From positions 62,001 to 126,000 of the forward strand of contig NZ_LMVK01000001.1 of assembly GCF_001541315.1 (NCBI RefSeq): a stretch of 64,000 nt of DNA, read 5' to 3'. The translations under genes and the position numbers were made by a program. Source of the stretch: Agrobacterium tumefaciens str. B6 (lineage in GTDB: Bacteria; Pseudomonadota; Alphaproteobacteria; Rhizobiales; Rhizobiaceae). How positions within the stretch are numbered: position 1 is the first letter of the stretch; each line of letters begins with the position of its first letter. The notes below the pieces were generated by a model that had not been told where the DNA came from, searched no databases, and saw only the letters and a program-made list of their open reading frames with translations. Below, in pieces: positions 37,433 to 45,603 of this stretch.

Positions 37433-38374
37433 ATGAGAAAAACGTGGGTTCTCGCCACCATTGCAGCGCTCGTCTCATCCGCTTCAGCCTATGCCGAGAC
37501 GTCGGTAACGATCGGCATGTCCGGCTGGACTGGTTTTGCGCCGCTGACGCTTGCCAAGCAGGCCGGCATTTTCGAAAAGAATGGCCTGAAGGTCGATATC
37601 AAGAAGATACCGCAGGCCAGCCGGCATCTGGCCCTTGCTTCTGGTGATATCCAGTGTGCCGCCACCACGGTGGAGACATGGATCGCGTGGAATGCCAATG
37701 GTGTGAAATCCACGCAGATTTTCCAGATGGACAAATCGCACGGCGCCGATGGCATTGCGGTGCGCAGCGATGTCTCGAAGATCACGGATCTCAAGGGCAA
37801 GACGGTTGCAGCGTCTGCGCCGGGCACGTCCCCTTATTTCTTCCTTGCCTGGATTCTCAAGGAGAATGGTCTGACGCTCAAAGACGTCAAAGTCGTCAAC
37901 CTTGAGCCGGGACCGGCCGCGCAGGCATTCGTCGCCGGCCAGAACGATGCGGCTATGACCTATGAGCCCTATCTCTCCACCGTGCGCGCCGCGCCCGACA
38001 AGGGCAAGATTCTCGCGACGACGCTGGATTACCCCGCCGTTATGGATACGTTCGGCTGCACGCCGGATTTCCTGAAGGCCAATCCGCAGGCGGCGAAAGC
38101 CCTGGCGGATAGCTATTTCCAGGCCCTCGACCTCATCAAGTCCGACCCCGAAAAGTCCTATGAGACGATGGGAGCGGATGTGAAGCAGGCGGGCGAGGCC
38201 TTTGCCGCTTCGGCAAAGTTCCTCGAATGGCAGGACAAGGCCGCCAACCAGAAGTTTTTCGAGGGTGAATTCAAGACCTTCTCTGAAAAATCGGCCGATC
38301 TGCTGCTGGAAATCGGCGTGATAAAGTCGAAACCCGATCTTTCGACACTCGCGGATACCTCCTTCATCAAGTGA
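37433..38374 (+). CDS. NitT/TauT-type ABC transporter substrate-binding protein
   Basis: Periplasmic binding protein of the SsuA/TauA/ThiY-like family, 313 residues, with a Sec signal cleaved after AYA (about residue 21). The segments MSGWTGFAPLTLAKQAGIFEKNGL and LKGKTVAASAPGTSPYFFLAWIL are typical. The ligand cannot be read from sequence; the family imports sulfonates, nitrate, pyrimidine precursors and similar small molecules. Permease and ATPase genes follow after two hairpins, then a HutC-like repressor. Confidence 0.9.
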   Translation: MRKTWVLATIAALVSSASAYAETSVTIGMSGWTGFAPLTLAKQAGIFEKNGLKVDIKKIPQASRHLALASGDIQCAATTVETWIAWNANGVKSTQIFQMDKSHGADGIAVRSDVSKITDLKGKTVAASAPGTSPYFFLAWILKENGLTLKDVKVVNLEPGPAAQAFVAGQNDAAMTYEPYLSTVRAAPDKGKILATTLDYPAVMDTFGCTPDFLKANPQAAKALADSYFQALDLIKSDPEKSYETMGADVKQAGEAFAASAKFLEWQDKAANQKFFEGEFKTFSEKSADLLLEIGVIKSKPDLSTLADTSFIK

Positions 38375-38386
38375 CAGAAAAAGGCG

Positions 38387-38417
38387 GCCGCATTCCCTGC
38401 GGGGAATATTGCGGCCA
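38387..38417 (+). repeat. Intercistronic hairpin after the binding-protein gene
   Basis: GGCCGCATTCCC and GGGGAATATTGCGGCC form an interrupted stem (GGCCGCA/TGCGGCC and TTCCC/GGGAA). There is no T-run, so it is more likely an mRNA 3'-stabilising structure than a terminator. It begins about 14 nt after the stop. Confidence 0.5.
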
Positions 38418-38471
38418 AAAATAAGTGAGAGCGTCGATTTGTGCACCACGACAGGCGCACGGCGCTCTGAT

Positions 38472-38501
38472 GGCGCGGCGAAAATGCCGCGCCGGTTTTT
38501 T
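38472..38501 (+). terminator. Intercistronic terminator-like hairpin before the permease gene
   Basis: GGCGCGGC (38472-38479) pairs with GCCGCGCC (38486-38493), 6-nt loop, followed by GGTTTTTT. It lies 14 nt before the permease start and should reduce transcription into permease and ATPase relative to the binding protein. Confidence 0.7.
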
Positions 38502-38514
38502 AGACAGGCGACAG

Positions 38515-39288
38515 ATGCAACCTCTTCAACCCATAACGAACAGTACGAGGATTATCCTCGGCATCCTGTTTTTCGTGCTGTTTTTTTCCGCCTGGGGCTT
38601 TGCCACGCTGGGCGGCTTCGTGTCGCCAACCTTTCTGGCCGACCCCATTACCATGCTGAAGGACGGCATCTATCTTCTGACCGATCAGGGGTTTGCCAGC
38701 GATATCGGCATGACGATCTGGCGCGTGGTGGGTGGTTTCGTGCTGGCGTCGCTCATTGCTGTGCCGGTTGGCATCGCCATGGGAGCTTATAAGCCCATCG
38801 AGGCGCTGCTTGAACCCTTCGTCTCCTTCGCGCGCTATCTGCCGGCTTCCGCCTTCGTGCCGCTGCTCATTCTCTGGGCCGGCATCGGCGAGATGCAGAA
38901 GCTGCTGGTTATCTTCATAGGTGCGGTGTTCCAGATCATCCTGATGGTGGCCGTAGCGGTTGCCGGCACGCGCCGGGATCTGGTGGAGGCAGCCTATACG
39001 CTGGGCGCGAAGGACCGGGGCGTGGTGCGCCGTGTCCTCATTCCCGCCAATGCGCCCGATATTGCCGAAATCCTCCGCCTTGTCCTTGGCTGGGCCTGGA
39101 CCTATGTCATCGTGGCGGAACTGATCGGCGCTTCCTCGGGGATTGGCTATATGATCATCAACAGCCAGGCGCTGATGGCGACCGGCCAGATCATCTTCGG
39201 CATCATCGTCATCGGCATTATCGGCCTCATTTCCGATTTCGCGTTCAAATCGCTGAACCGGAAGCTTTTCGCCTGGAGGCTTGCCTGA
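38515..39288 (+). CDS. NitT/TauT-type ABC transporter permease
   Basis: Inner-membrane permease, 257 residues, about six helices. The EAA-loop region reads DLVEAAYTLGAKDRGVVRRVLIPANAPDI, as in SsuC/TauC. The ATG at 38515 gives MQPLQPITNSTRI ahead of the first helix; upstream in-frame codons are Arg-rich and overlap the hairpin. The stop overlaps the ATPase start (TGATG). Confidence 0.9.
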   Translation: MQPLQPITNSTRIILGILFFVLFFSAWGFATLGGFVSPTFLADPITMLKDGIYLLTDQGFASDIGMTIWRVVGGFVLASLIAVPVGIAMGAYKPIEALLEPFVSFARYLPASAFVPLLILWAGIGEMQKLLVIFIGAVFQIILMVAVAVAGTRRDLVEAAYTLGAKDRGVVRRVLIPANAPDIAEILRLVLGWAWTYVIVAELIGASSGIGYMIINSQALMATGQIIFGIIVIGIIGLISDFAFKSLNRKLFAWRLA

Positions 39289-40073
39289 TGAGCGAACTCA
39301 TTATCAAGGGCGTCAGCCGCACCTTTCCCGGTGTTCAGGGCGGGCAGCCGACGCTGGCCTTGCAGCCGACGAATCTGGAAATCCCCCGCAATGATTTCGT
39401 CACCATCCTCGGCCCGTCGGGATGCGGGAAATCAACCCTGCTGCGCATCATCGCCGGTCTCGACCGCCCGACGACGGGTGAGGTCCTTCTCTCCGGCAAG
39501 GCGGTGACGGGCCCGGGGGCGGATCGCGGCATGGTGTTCCAGTCCTATACGCTGTTTCCCTGGCTGACGATCCGCGAAAACGTCGCCTTCGGCCTGCGCG
39601 AACGCGGCGTGGCCGAGAAGGAAAAATGGGAGATCGTTGATAGCTATATCGACAAGGTAGGCCTGCGCGGCTTCGAAAACCATTGGCCGAAACAATTGTC
39701 CGGCGGCATGCAGCAGAGAACGGCGATTGCCCGCGCTCTGGCGAACGGCCCGAAAATCCTGCTGCTCGATGAGCCTTTCGGCGCTCTCGACAACCAGACG
39801 CGCGGGCTGATGCAGGAATTGCTGCTCGGTATCTGGGAGCGGGAGCAGAAGACGGTCATTTTCGTCACCCATGATATCGAGGAGGCGGTCTTCATGGCGT
39901 CGCGTGTGGTGACCATGTCCGCAAGGCCGGGCCGTATCAAGTCGATCACACCGGTCGACCTGCCGCATCCGCGCCACTACACCGTCAAGGCCAGCCCGGA
40001 ATTTTCGCAGCTGCGCGCCAAGCTTACGGAGGAAATACGCAGCGAGGCGATTGCCGCCGCTGCCCATGGATAG
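39288..40073 (+). CDS. NitT/TauT-type ABC transporter ATP-binding protein
   Basis: Cytoplasmic ATPase of the importer, 261 residues. It has Walker A GPSGCGKST, Q-loop MVFQSYTLFPW, signature LSGGMQQR, Walker B ILLLDEPFGALD and switch His in FVTHDIEEA. The VFQSYTLFPWLT and EAVFMASRVV segments are those of the SsuB/TauB group. The start overlaps the permease stop by 1 nt. Confidence 0.93.
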   Translation: MSELIIKGVSRTFPGVQGGQPTLALQPTNLEIPRNDFVTILGPSGCGKSTLLRIIAGLDRPTTGEVLLSGKAVTGPGADRGMVFQSYTLFPWLTIRENVAFGLRERGVAEKEKWEIVDSYIDKVGLRGFENHWPKQLSGGMQQRTAIARALANGPKILLLDEPFGALDNQTRGLMQELLLGIWEREQKTVIFVTHDIEEAVFMASRVVTMSARPGRIKSITPVDLPHPRHYTVKASPEFSQLRAKLTEEIRSEAIAAAAHG

Positions 40074-40107
40074 TTGATCCGGCAAACGGGAGGATGGAAG
40101 TATCGGT

Positions 40108-40845
40108 ATGAGGAGCACAGGCGCCGATCTTCAGGAAAAATCGCTGCACGAGCGCATCCGCAATGATGTCGAGCGCCACATCATGTCGGGTGAGTGGCCG
40201 CCGGGTTATCGTATTCCCTTCGAACACGAAATGACCCGGCAATATGCCTGTTCGCGCATGACGGTGAACAAGGCTCTCAGCGAATTGGTGCAGCGGGGCC
40301 TGATTGAAAGACGCCGGCGTCTCGGCACTTTCGTTCGCCAGCCCCATGCGCAATCGGCCGTGCTGGAGATCCATGACATTGAACGGGAGGTGCAGGCGCT
40401 CGGTCTCGTTTACGGTTATCGTCTCGACAAGCGACATCTGCGCCCTGCAGGGGAAAAAGACGGCGCAGCCATGGCCCTTGCGGCCGATGCCCCGGTTCTG
40501 GAACTCACCTGCACGCATTTTGCCGGCGGCGTTCCCTTTTGCCTTGAAGAACGCATCATCAATGCCACCGCCGTTCCTGACGCCGAATTTGCGGATTTTT
40601 CGCAGGTTGGGCCAGGAACGTGGCTGCTGAAGATGGTGCCCTGGAGCGCTGCCGAACATCGTATCAGCGCCGTTTCCGCCGACCGTAAAAATGCGATGGC
40701 GCTGGGTATCGTTTCCGGTGCGGCCTGTCTGGTCATTGATCGGCGGACCTGGCATGGGGCGGATCATATTACCCGCGTCCGGGTCACCTATCCAGGCGAT
40801 CGACATGCGCTTATTGCGCAGTTTTCACCCTCACAGAACAGCTGA
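40108..40845 (+). CDS. hutC: GntR-family repressor, HutC subfamily
   Basis: A 245-residue regulator with an N-terminal winged helix (LHERIRNDVERHIMSGEWPPG, ACSRMTVNKALSELVQRGLI) and a C-terminal UTRA effector domain. It closely resembles the histidine-utilisation repressor HutC, which responds to urocanate. It ends the transporter operon and 5' palindromes fit its subfamily, so autoregulation and control of the transporter are likely. No hut catabolic gene is in the window, so the HutC name rests on similarity and the effector could differ. Confidence 0.8.
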   Translation: MRSTGADLQEKSLHERIRNDVERHIMSGEWPPGYRIPFEHEMTRQYACSRMTVNKALSELVQRGLIERRRRLGTFVRQPHAQSAVLEIHDIEREVQALGLVYGYRLDKRHLRPAGEKDGAAMALAADAPVLELTCTHFAGGVPFCLEERIINATAVPDAEFADFSQVGPGTWLLKMVPWSAAEHRISAVSADRKNAMALGIVSGAACLVIDRRTWHGADHITRVRVTYPGDRHALIAQFSPSQNS

Positions 40846-40892
40846 AGACCGTCGATCGGTCAATTTTTTGTAAAGAAGAGTTTACGGGTCGT

Positions 40893-40920
40893 CTTTTGGC
40901 AATATAATAGTTGTCAAAAG
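40893..40920 (+). promoter_or_regulatory. Imperfect inverted repeat upstream of exbB, candidate iron-regulated operator
   Basis: CTTTTGGCAA (40893-40902) and TTGTCAAAAG (40911-40920) are inverted arms matching at 9 of 10 positions around an A+T-rich centre, about 120 nt before exbB. TonB systems in Rhizobiales are iron-controlled by RirA or Irr; whether this is such a site is inference from position and symmetry. Confidence 0.4.
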
Positions 40921-41036
40921 AACTCAGGTTTATTATCGGAACGTCAAGCTTTCACGACGGCATCCGTTGATGGCCCCGGTTTAAAATCCGGTCAATCTGC
41001 GGATGAGTTCATCGACGGAAATCCGGGATAAAAATT

Positions 41037-42212
41037 ATGTCAGCTGAGACCTCAACTTCTTCCGCATCTTTCAACAGGGCAAATACAACATGGCATCTCT
41101 CCCTTGCCATGGCTGTCACCTTGCTGGCCGGCTTAAACGCCGGCGCGGTTTTCGCTCAGACGGCATCGGAAACCCAGATACAGCCGGCACCGCAAACGGA
41201 AGCGGCTCAGCCCGCCCAGCCGGCGGCTCCTGCAGCGCCGAGTGCTCCGGCCACCGCGCCCGTTCAGCCTTCTGCGACAGCGCCGGAACAACCGTCCGCT
41301 AGCGCACCATCGCAGCCCCCGTCAACTGAACCCGCACAGGCCCAACCTGCACCCACACAGCCCGCGACAGATACCGCGCCGCAGCCGACGCAGCCCGCGC
41401 AGACGAACCAGACGGCCGCGCCGAATGAAGCCGCGCCCCCGATAGAGCCTGTCAGCGCTGCGCCAGCAAGCGCCGAACATCGCGCGGATATCCCGCATAA
41501 CCTGTCTCCATGGGGCATGTTCATGGCGGCGGACTGGGTCGTGAAGGGCGTGATGATCGGTCTTGCCTTCGCATCGCTGGTCACCTGGACGGTCTGGGTA
41601 GCAAAATCAATTGAGCTTGCGGGTGCGCGGGTGCGCGCCGGCGCGACGCTCAAGGTCATTCGCAGGGCAAAAACCTTGAACGAGGCCACCGAGGCCGTCG
41701 AGAAGAAGGGCGGCCCGGCAGCGCTGATGTTGCGTATGGCGACCCATGAAATGCAGCTTTCCGACGCGGTGGTCGAACACACGGATGGCGGCGGCATCAA
41801 GGAACGTGTCTCTTCGGCGCTGTCGCGTATCGAAACCCATGCGGGTCGCCGTATGTCGCGCGGAACGGGTGTTCTGGCGACCATCGGTTCCACCGCCCCC
41901 TTTGTCGGCCTGTTCGGCACCGTCTGGGGCATCATGAACTCTTTCATCAGCATTTCGGAATCGCAGACCACCAATCTCGCCGTTGTCGCGCCGGGTATTG
42001 CCGAGGCGCTGCTCGCTACCGCCATCGGTCTCGTCGCCGCTATTCCGGCCGTTGTAATCTACAACGTCTTCGCCCGCTCCATCACCGGATACCGCCATCT
42101 GCTGGCGGATGCCGCAGCCGGCGTGGAACGCCTTGTCAGCCGCGACCTCGATTTCCGCCGCATTCCGCCGGGCAGCGCCAGCAAGCCCGCCGTGTCGCTG
42201 GTTGGACGGTGA
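41037..42212 (+). CDS. exbB: TonB-system proton channel subunit ExbB
   Basis: With ExbD forms the inner-membrane motor that energises TonB-dependent uptake of siderophores and heme. The 391-residue protein is long for ExbB. A signal-like hydrophobic stretch (about 20-40, ending VFAQT) is followed by an Ala/Pro/Gln-rich region (about 42-150), then the MotA/TolQ/ExbB domain with three helices and the conserved ATIGSTAPFVGLFGTVWGIM and LAVVAPGIAEALLATAIGL. The extended low-complexity N-terminus is known in alphaproteobacterial ExbB. exbD and tonB follow directly. Confidence 0.95.
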   Translation: MSAETSTSSASFNRANTTWHLSLAMAVTLLAGLNAGAVFAQTASETQIQPAPQTEAAQPAQPAAPAAPSAPATAPVQPSATAPEQPSASAPSQPPSTEPAQAQPAPTQPATDTAPQPTQPAQTNQTAAPNEAAPPIEPVSAAPASAEHRADIPHNLSPWGMFMAADWVVKGVMIGLAFASLVTWTVWVAKSIELAGARVRAGATLKVIRRAKTLNEATEAVEKKGGPAALMLRMATHEMQLSDAVVEHTDGGGIKERVSSALSRIETHAGRRMSRGTGVLATIGSTAPFVGLFGTVWGIMNSFISISESQTTNLAVVAPGIAEALLATAIGLVAAIPAVVIYNVFARSITGYRHLLADAAAGVERLVSRDLDFRRIPPGSASKPAVSLVGR

Positions 42213-42218
42213 TCGGTC

Positions 42219-42704
42219 ATGGCTGGCGGCATTCGCGAAAATAGCGGAGACGATCTCTCCGAAAACCACGAGATCAACGTCACGCCCTTCATCGACGTGA
42301 TGCTTGTTCTGCTCATCATCTTCATGGTGGCCGCACCGCTCGCCACCGTTGATGTGAATGTCGATCTGCCGGCATCCACCGCCAAACCGGCGGAGCGCCC
42401 GGAAGAGCCGCTCTATCTGACTGTCAAGGACGATCTGTCGCTCAATCTCGGCAATGATGCGGTTGCCCGCGAAGCGTTGGCGGCAGCTATCGACCGGCAG
42501 ACGGGTGGCAAGAAGGATACGCGCATCTTCCTGCGCGCCGATAAAGCGGTTGATTATGGTCACTTCATGGAAATCATGAACCTGCTGAGAGATGCCGGCT
42601 ATCTGAAGATCGCCCTTGTAGGGCTGGAAAACGCGACTGCCGCATCGCAGCCCGCTGCCGCTGGCCAACCAGCAGCGCCGGCGGGGCAGGGAACCGCGCC
42701 ATGA
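42219..42704 (+). CDS. exbD: TonB-system subunit ExbD
   Basis: Single-pass partner of ExbB, 161 residues. The N-terminal ENHEINVTPFIDVMLVLLIIFMV contains the transmembrane helix with the essential proton-carrying Asp in FIDVMLVLL. A periplasmic domain follows, with an Ala/Pro-rich C-terminus. It starts 6 nt after exbB and overlaps tonB by 4 nt (ATGA). Confidence 0.96.
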   Translation: MAGGIRENSGDDLSENHEINVTPFIDVMLVLLIIFMVAAPLATVDVNVDLPASTAKPAERPEEPLYLTVKDDLSLNLGNDAVAREALAAAIDRQTGGKKDTRIFLRADKAVDYGHFMEIMNLLRDAGYLKIALVGLENATAASQPAAAGQPAAPAGQGTAP

Positions 42705-43624
42705 GTGAAAACGGCTATCCGCAGGCCCGGCATTCCCGTCTCGGGGAAGTGACGCTGTGGTCCGCCGCGGCGGTGCTCATGCTGAGCGTTCATGCCGGGT
42801 TTGCCTATTATCTGATGCAGGAGCCGGAGGAGCTGGATGCTGGCGGGCCGCCGCCTGCCGCGATCATGATCGAAATGGCGGCGATACCGGAAGCCGTCAA
42901 CACCGAAGAAACGACGCAGGCGCAGGATGTCGAAGACGCCGAAGAGGTAAAGAGCGACAGCAGCGAACCGGTGGAGGAAGCAGCCCCCGAAGAGCCGCCG
43001 CCACCGGAGCCGGTGGCGGAAACGCCGCCGCCAGAGCCCGTGCAGCCACCGGAACCGCCGGTCGAGGAGATCGTCGAACCGCAGGAAATTCCCGAGCCGG
43101 TGGAGCCGATCGATCCCGTTCAGGAACAGATGATGGCGGAACTCGAAAATGTCGAGGTTCCCTTGCCCGTCATACGGCCTCCGCCGCCACCTGTCGAAAA
43201 GAAGGTGGAAAAGAAAGAGCCGGAAGAGAAAAAGAAGGTCGAGCGCCAGCGTCCCAAACCGCAACAGGCCTCAGACTTTCGGGAAACGGCCAAGATAGAG
43301 GCTCAGCAGTCCGACCGAACGGCGGCATCGCGCAGTAATGCCGGCTCCTTCTCGTCCTCGTCCGTGTCAAATGCTGCCTGGGATGCGAAAGTGCGCTCGG
43401 CGATGCGACGGCGACTGGCCCGTTCCGCTGGAAATTCGGGAATGGCCATTACGGTTTCATTCAAGATAGACAGCGGTGGTTCCGTCGGCGGTGCGAGGAT
43501 TATTTCATCTACCGGTGACTCGGCAATGGACCAGAAGCTTCTGGCCGTCATACAAAAAGCGTCCGTCTCGCCGCCGCCTCCAGGGGCAAATACGAGTTTT
43601 ACGCTGCCGATTCTTTTCAAGTAA
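42701..43624 (+). CDS. tonB: Energy transducer TonB
   Basis: Spans the periplasm to couple the ExbBD motor to outer-membrane receptors. The 307-residue protein has an N-terminal anchor helix (about residues 15-38), a Pro/Glu-rich rod with PEPV/PPEP-type repeats (about 95-175), a Lys/Glu segment, and a C-terminal TonB domain ending SPPPPGANTSFTLPILFK. It overlaps exbD by 4 nt and is followed by a terminator. Confidence 0.95.
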   Translation: MSENGYPQARHSRLGEVTLWSAAAVLMLSVHAGFAYYLMQEPEELDAGGPPPAAIMIEMAAIPEAVNTEETTQAQDVEDAEEVKSDSSEPVEEAAPEEPPPPEPVAETPPPEPVQPPEPPVEEIVEPQEIPEPVEPIDPVQEQMMAELENVEVPLPVIRPPPPPVEKKVEKKEPEEKKKVERQRPKPQQASDFRETAKIEAQQSDRTAASRSNAGSFSSSSVSNAAWDAKVRSAMRRRLARSAGNSGMAITVSFKIDSGGSVGGARIISSTGDSAMDQKLLAVIQKASVSPPPPGANTSFTLPILFK

Positions 43625-43647
43625 GGTGAAACAGCCCGACTGCAAAA

Positions 43648-43690
43648 GGGCATCCCGACTCGGGAGAGGATGGGATGCCCGGTTTATTTT
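43648..43690 (+). terminator. Terminator after tonB
   Basis: GGGCATCCC (43648-43656) pairs with GGGATGCCC (43672-43680) with a 15-nt loop, followed by GGTTTATTTT. It lies 23 nt after the tonB stop. Confidence 0.75.
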
Positions 43691-43774
43691 CCATGTTGAT
43701 TTGCAGCGACCGTATACCGCAGAGTAGGACCAATCCGTCCCATCGCATGCAAGCCAACAGGAATCACGAAAATC

Positions 43775-44764
43775 ATGAAATTCTCAATCGCAGAGGCGGA
43801 GGATCTCGTATCCTCTATCTTTGAGCGCAACGGCGTTCTGCCGCAAAACGCCCGTTCGGTGGCGAAGGCGCTTGTCGCCTCCGAGGCGGCTGGCCAGGGT
43901 GGCCACGGTTTTCGTCGCATCCCCGTCTATGTCCGCCAGGCGCGGGTTGGAAAGGTTGATGGCAAGGCGCGTCCGGTGGCGACGCGCGTGAAGCCGGGTG
44001 TGCTCTCCATCGACGCCAATCACGGTTATGCCTATCCGGCGATCGATTGCGCCCTTGGGGAGTTGCCTGAAATGGCCCGGCAGCAGGGCATCGCGCTCGC
44101 CGCGATCCACCGCTCCCATCATGCCGGTGTTATGGCGCTGACCGTCGAGCGGCTCGCCGAAATGGGTCTTGTCGCGCTCATGTTCGCCAACGCGCCCGCA
44201 TCCATGGCGCCCTGGGGCGGCAGCAAACCGCTTTATGGAACCAATCCAATCGCCTTCGCCACCCCCGTCGGCGGCGCCGATCCGCTGGTCATCGATCTCG
44301 CGCTCTCCAAGGTCGCGCGCGGGAAGATCATGGCCGCCCGCCAGAAGGGTGAAACGATCCCCGGCGACTGGGCGCTCGACCGAAACGGCCGGCCGACGAC
44401 CGATCCCGAAGAGGCCATAGAGGGTACTATGGTGCCCGCAGGTGAGGCCAAGGGGGCTGCGCTGGCGTTGATGGTAGAGATCATGGCCGCTGCGATTACC
44501 GGCGGGAACTTCGCATTCCAGGCTTCTTCGCTTCTGGACGACAAGGGCGCTCCGCCCTCCCTCGGCCACACGATCATCGCCATTGACCCGGTATCGTCGG
44601 GCGGCGCGGCCTTTACCGAGCGGCTGGCGCTTATCGCCGGCGAGATCGAAAAACAGGAAAGTGTGCGTCTGCCCGGTCGTCGCAGTCAGGGTATTCGCAA
44701 ACAGGCGCTGGAAAGTGGCATCGTGATCGAAAGCGATATTCTGGCCGAAATTCAATCGCTCTAA
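43775..44764 (+). CDS. Malate/L-lactate dehydrogenase family oxidoreductase (LDH2 type)
   Basis: A 329-residue NAD(P)H-dependent 2-oxoacid or imine reductase of the Ldh/MDH2 family (Pfam Ldh_2), unrelated to classical Rossmann-fold lactate dehydrogenases. Family features are ASEAAGQGGHGFRRIPVY, the catalytic-His region AAIHRSHHAG, and GTNPIAFATPVGG. Characterised relatives reduce malate, sulfolactate, ureidoglycolate or cyclic imines such as piperideine-2-carboxylate, so the substrate is open. It is monocistronic between two terminators. Confidence 0.85.
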   Translation: MKFSIAEAEDLVSSIFERNGVLPQNARSVAKALVASEAAGQGGHGFRRIPVYVRQARVGKVDGKARPVATRVKPGVLSIDANHGYAYPAIDCALGELPEMARQQGIALAAIHRSHHAGVMALTVERLAEMGLVALMFANAPASMAPWGGSKPLYGTNPIAFATPVGGADPLVIDLALSKVARGKIMAARQKGETIPGDWALDRNGRPTTDPEEAIEGTMVPAGEAKGAALALMVEIMAAAITGGNFAFQASSLLDDKGAPPSLGHTIIAIDPVSSGGAAFTERLALIAGEIEKQESVRLPGRRSQGIRKQALESGIVIESDILAEIQSL

Positions 44765-44783
44765 AGTCCCCACAATAATAAAA

Positions 44784-44811
44784 CCCGGCGGGTCGAATAG
44801 GACCCGCCGGG
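44784..44811. terminator. Terminator after the LDH2-type gene
   Basis: CCCGGCGGGTC (44784-44794) and GACCCGCCGGG (44801-44811) form a perfect 11-bp stem with a 6-nt loop. The plus-strand flank lacks a T-run, but an A-run (AAAA) before it would give T's on the minus strand. Confidence 0.65.
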
Positions 44812-44989
44812 CAAACCGTAAATGGCTGCTTTGCATCTGCGTCGATAGGGCGGGACATCATGTCCAGCCCACCTTTGGTCCGCCATCCCGCCATTGATAT
44901 GGAAGGATTTTGACGCAGAAAGCCGCTCATTCGGTTTTCAGCTTACGGGAGGGGACGTTCGCGTAAGCTTGGACTTGAGCAGGTGGTGA

Positions 44990-45292
44990 CTACGCTTCCT
45001 GTTCGATCAGGCCGCGCAGCAGTGCGATGCTGACGGCATTCAGCAGATTGGCCGCGCCCAGCCTTTGGCGCACGCGTTCAAGAGTATCCTTCACGTCTGC
45101 TTCGTCCGCACCTGTAATCAAGGCGACGTGGGAGGGATGCTTGCCTCTCGCCACCAGCCCGAGATATTGCCGCTCACGCTCCGAAAGGATGATTTCGCGT
45201 GTCTGGCGATGTTCATGCGGCGTATTTGAAGACATTTCTTTCAGCCTCAAAAGAGATTGACCTTCCCGGGGCACGATCAGGCAATGATTCAT
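44990..45292 (-). CDS. Single-domain LuxR-type HTH protein
   Basis: A 100-residue protein whose C-terminal 65 residues form a LuxR/FixJ-type helix-turn-helix (LSERERQYLGLVARGKHPSHVALITGADEADVKDTLERVRQRL...NAVSIALLRG). No receiver or autoinducer domain is present. The ATG at 45292 follows a CGGGGA box; an internal ATG at 45235 would give an 81-residue protein with the HTH intact. Genomic neighbours give no target. It could be a small standalone regulator or a dimerisation partner for a larger LuxR protein. Confidence 0.7.
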   Translation of the reverse strand: MNHCLIVPREGQSLLRLKEMSSNTPHEHRQTREIILSERERQYLGLVARGKHPSHVALITGADEADVKDTLERVRQRLGAANLLNAVSIALLRGLIEQEA

Positions 45293-45603
45293 TCCCCGAA
45301 ACCAGCTCGCTAACCGCTCTGTCTAGACGCGAACAGAAACGTTAGTTTCGCCAATAGGTTTCATCTGGCATCGGGAATTATGCAGTAAAAGGCCGCGGCG
45401 CGGAGCTTCCAAGCTCTGGAATGTTTTTGGCCACACCCTAGGGATATGCGGCGCTCTAATAGGCGATGTACTACGCCGATAGAATAACATCTCGCGCCAA
45501 GTTTTTCGTTTTATTGTTATGTTTCGGCACATATTGCGATGAGAGGCGACATATTTCTCAAATTAAATGCGTCATTCCGAAATATTGATACCGTAAACAT
45601 GTA
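45293..45603. other. Intergenic region between the LuxR-type and AraC genes
   Basis: About 311 nt with no supported gene. It contains TGTCTAGAC (45320-45328), which resembles the core of the GntR-type palindrome at 37340, 28 nt upstream of the LuxR-type start. Nothing else stands out. Confidence 0.4.

Noticed and set aside
41160-41490. Repetitive-looking CAG/CCG-rich stretch considered as a tandem repeat or CRISPR-like array
   Set aside because: It is the codon-level reflection of the Pro/Ala/Gln-rich ExbB linker, without regular spacers or unit length.
41264-42025. A 253-codon frame antisense to exbB
   Set aside because: Overlaps the conserved ExbB domain, and the Gly/Cys/Ala-rich part is the reverse of the Pro/Ala/Gln linker.
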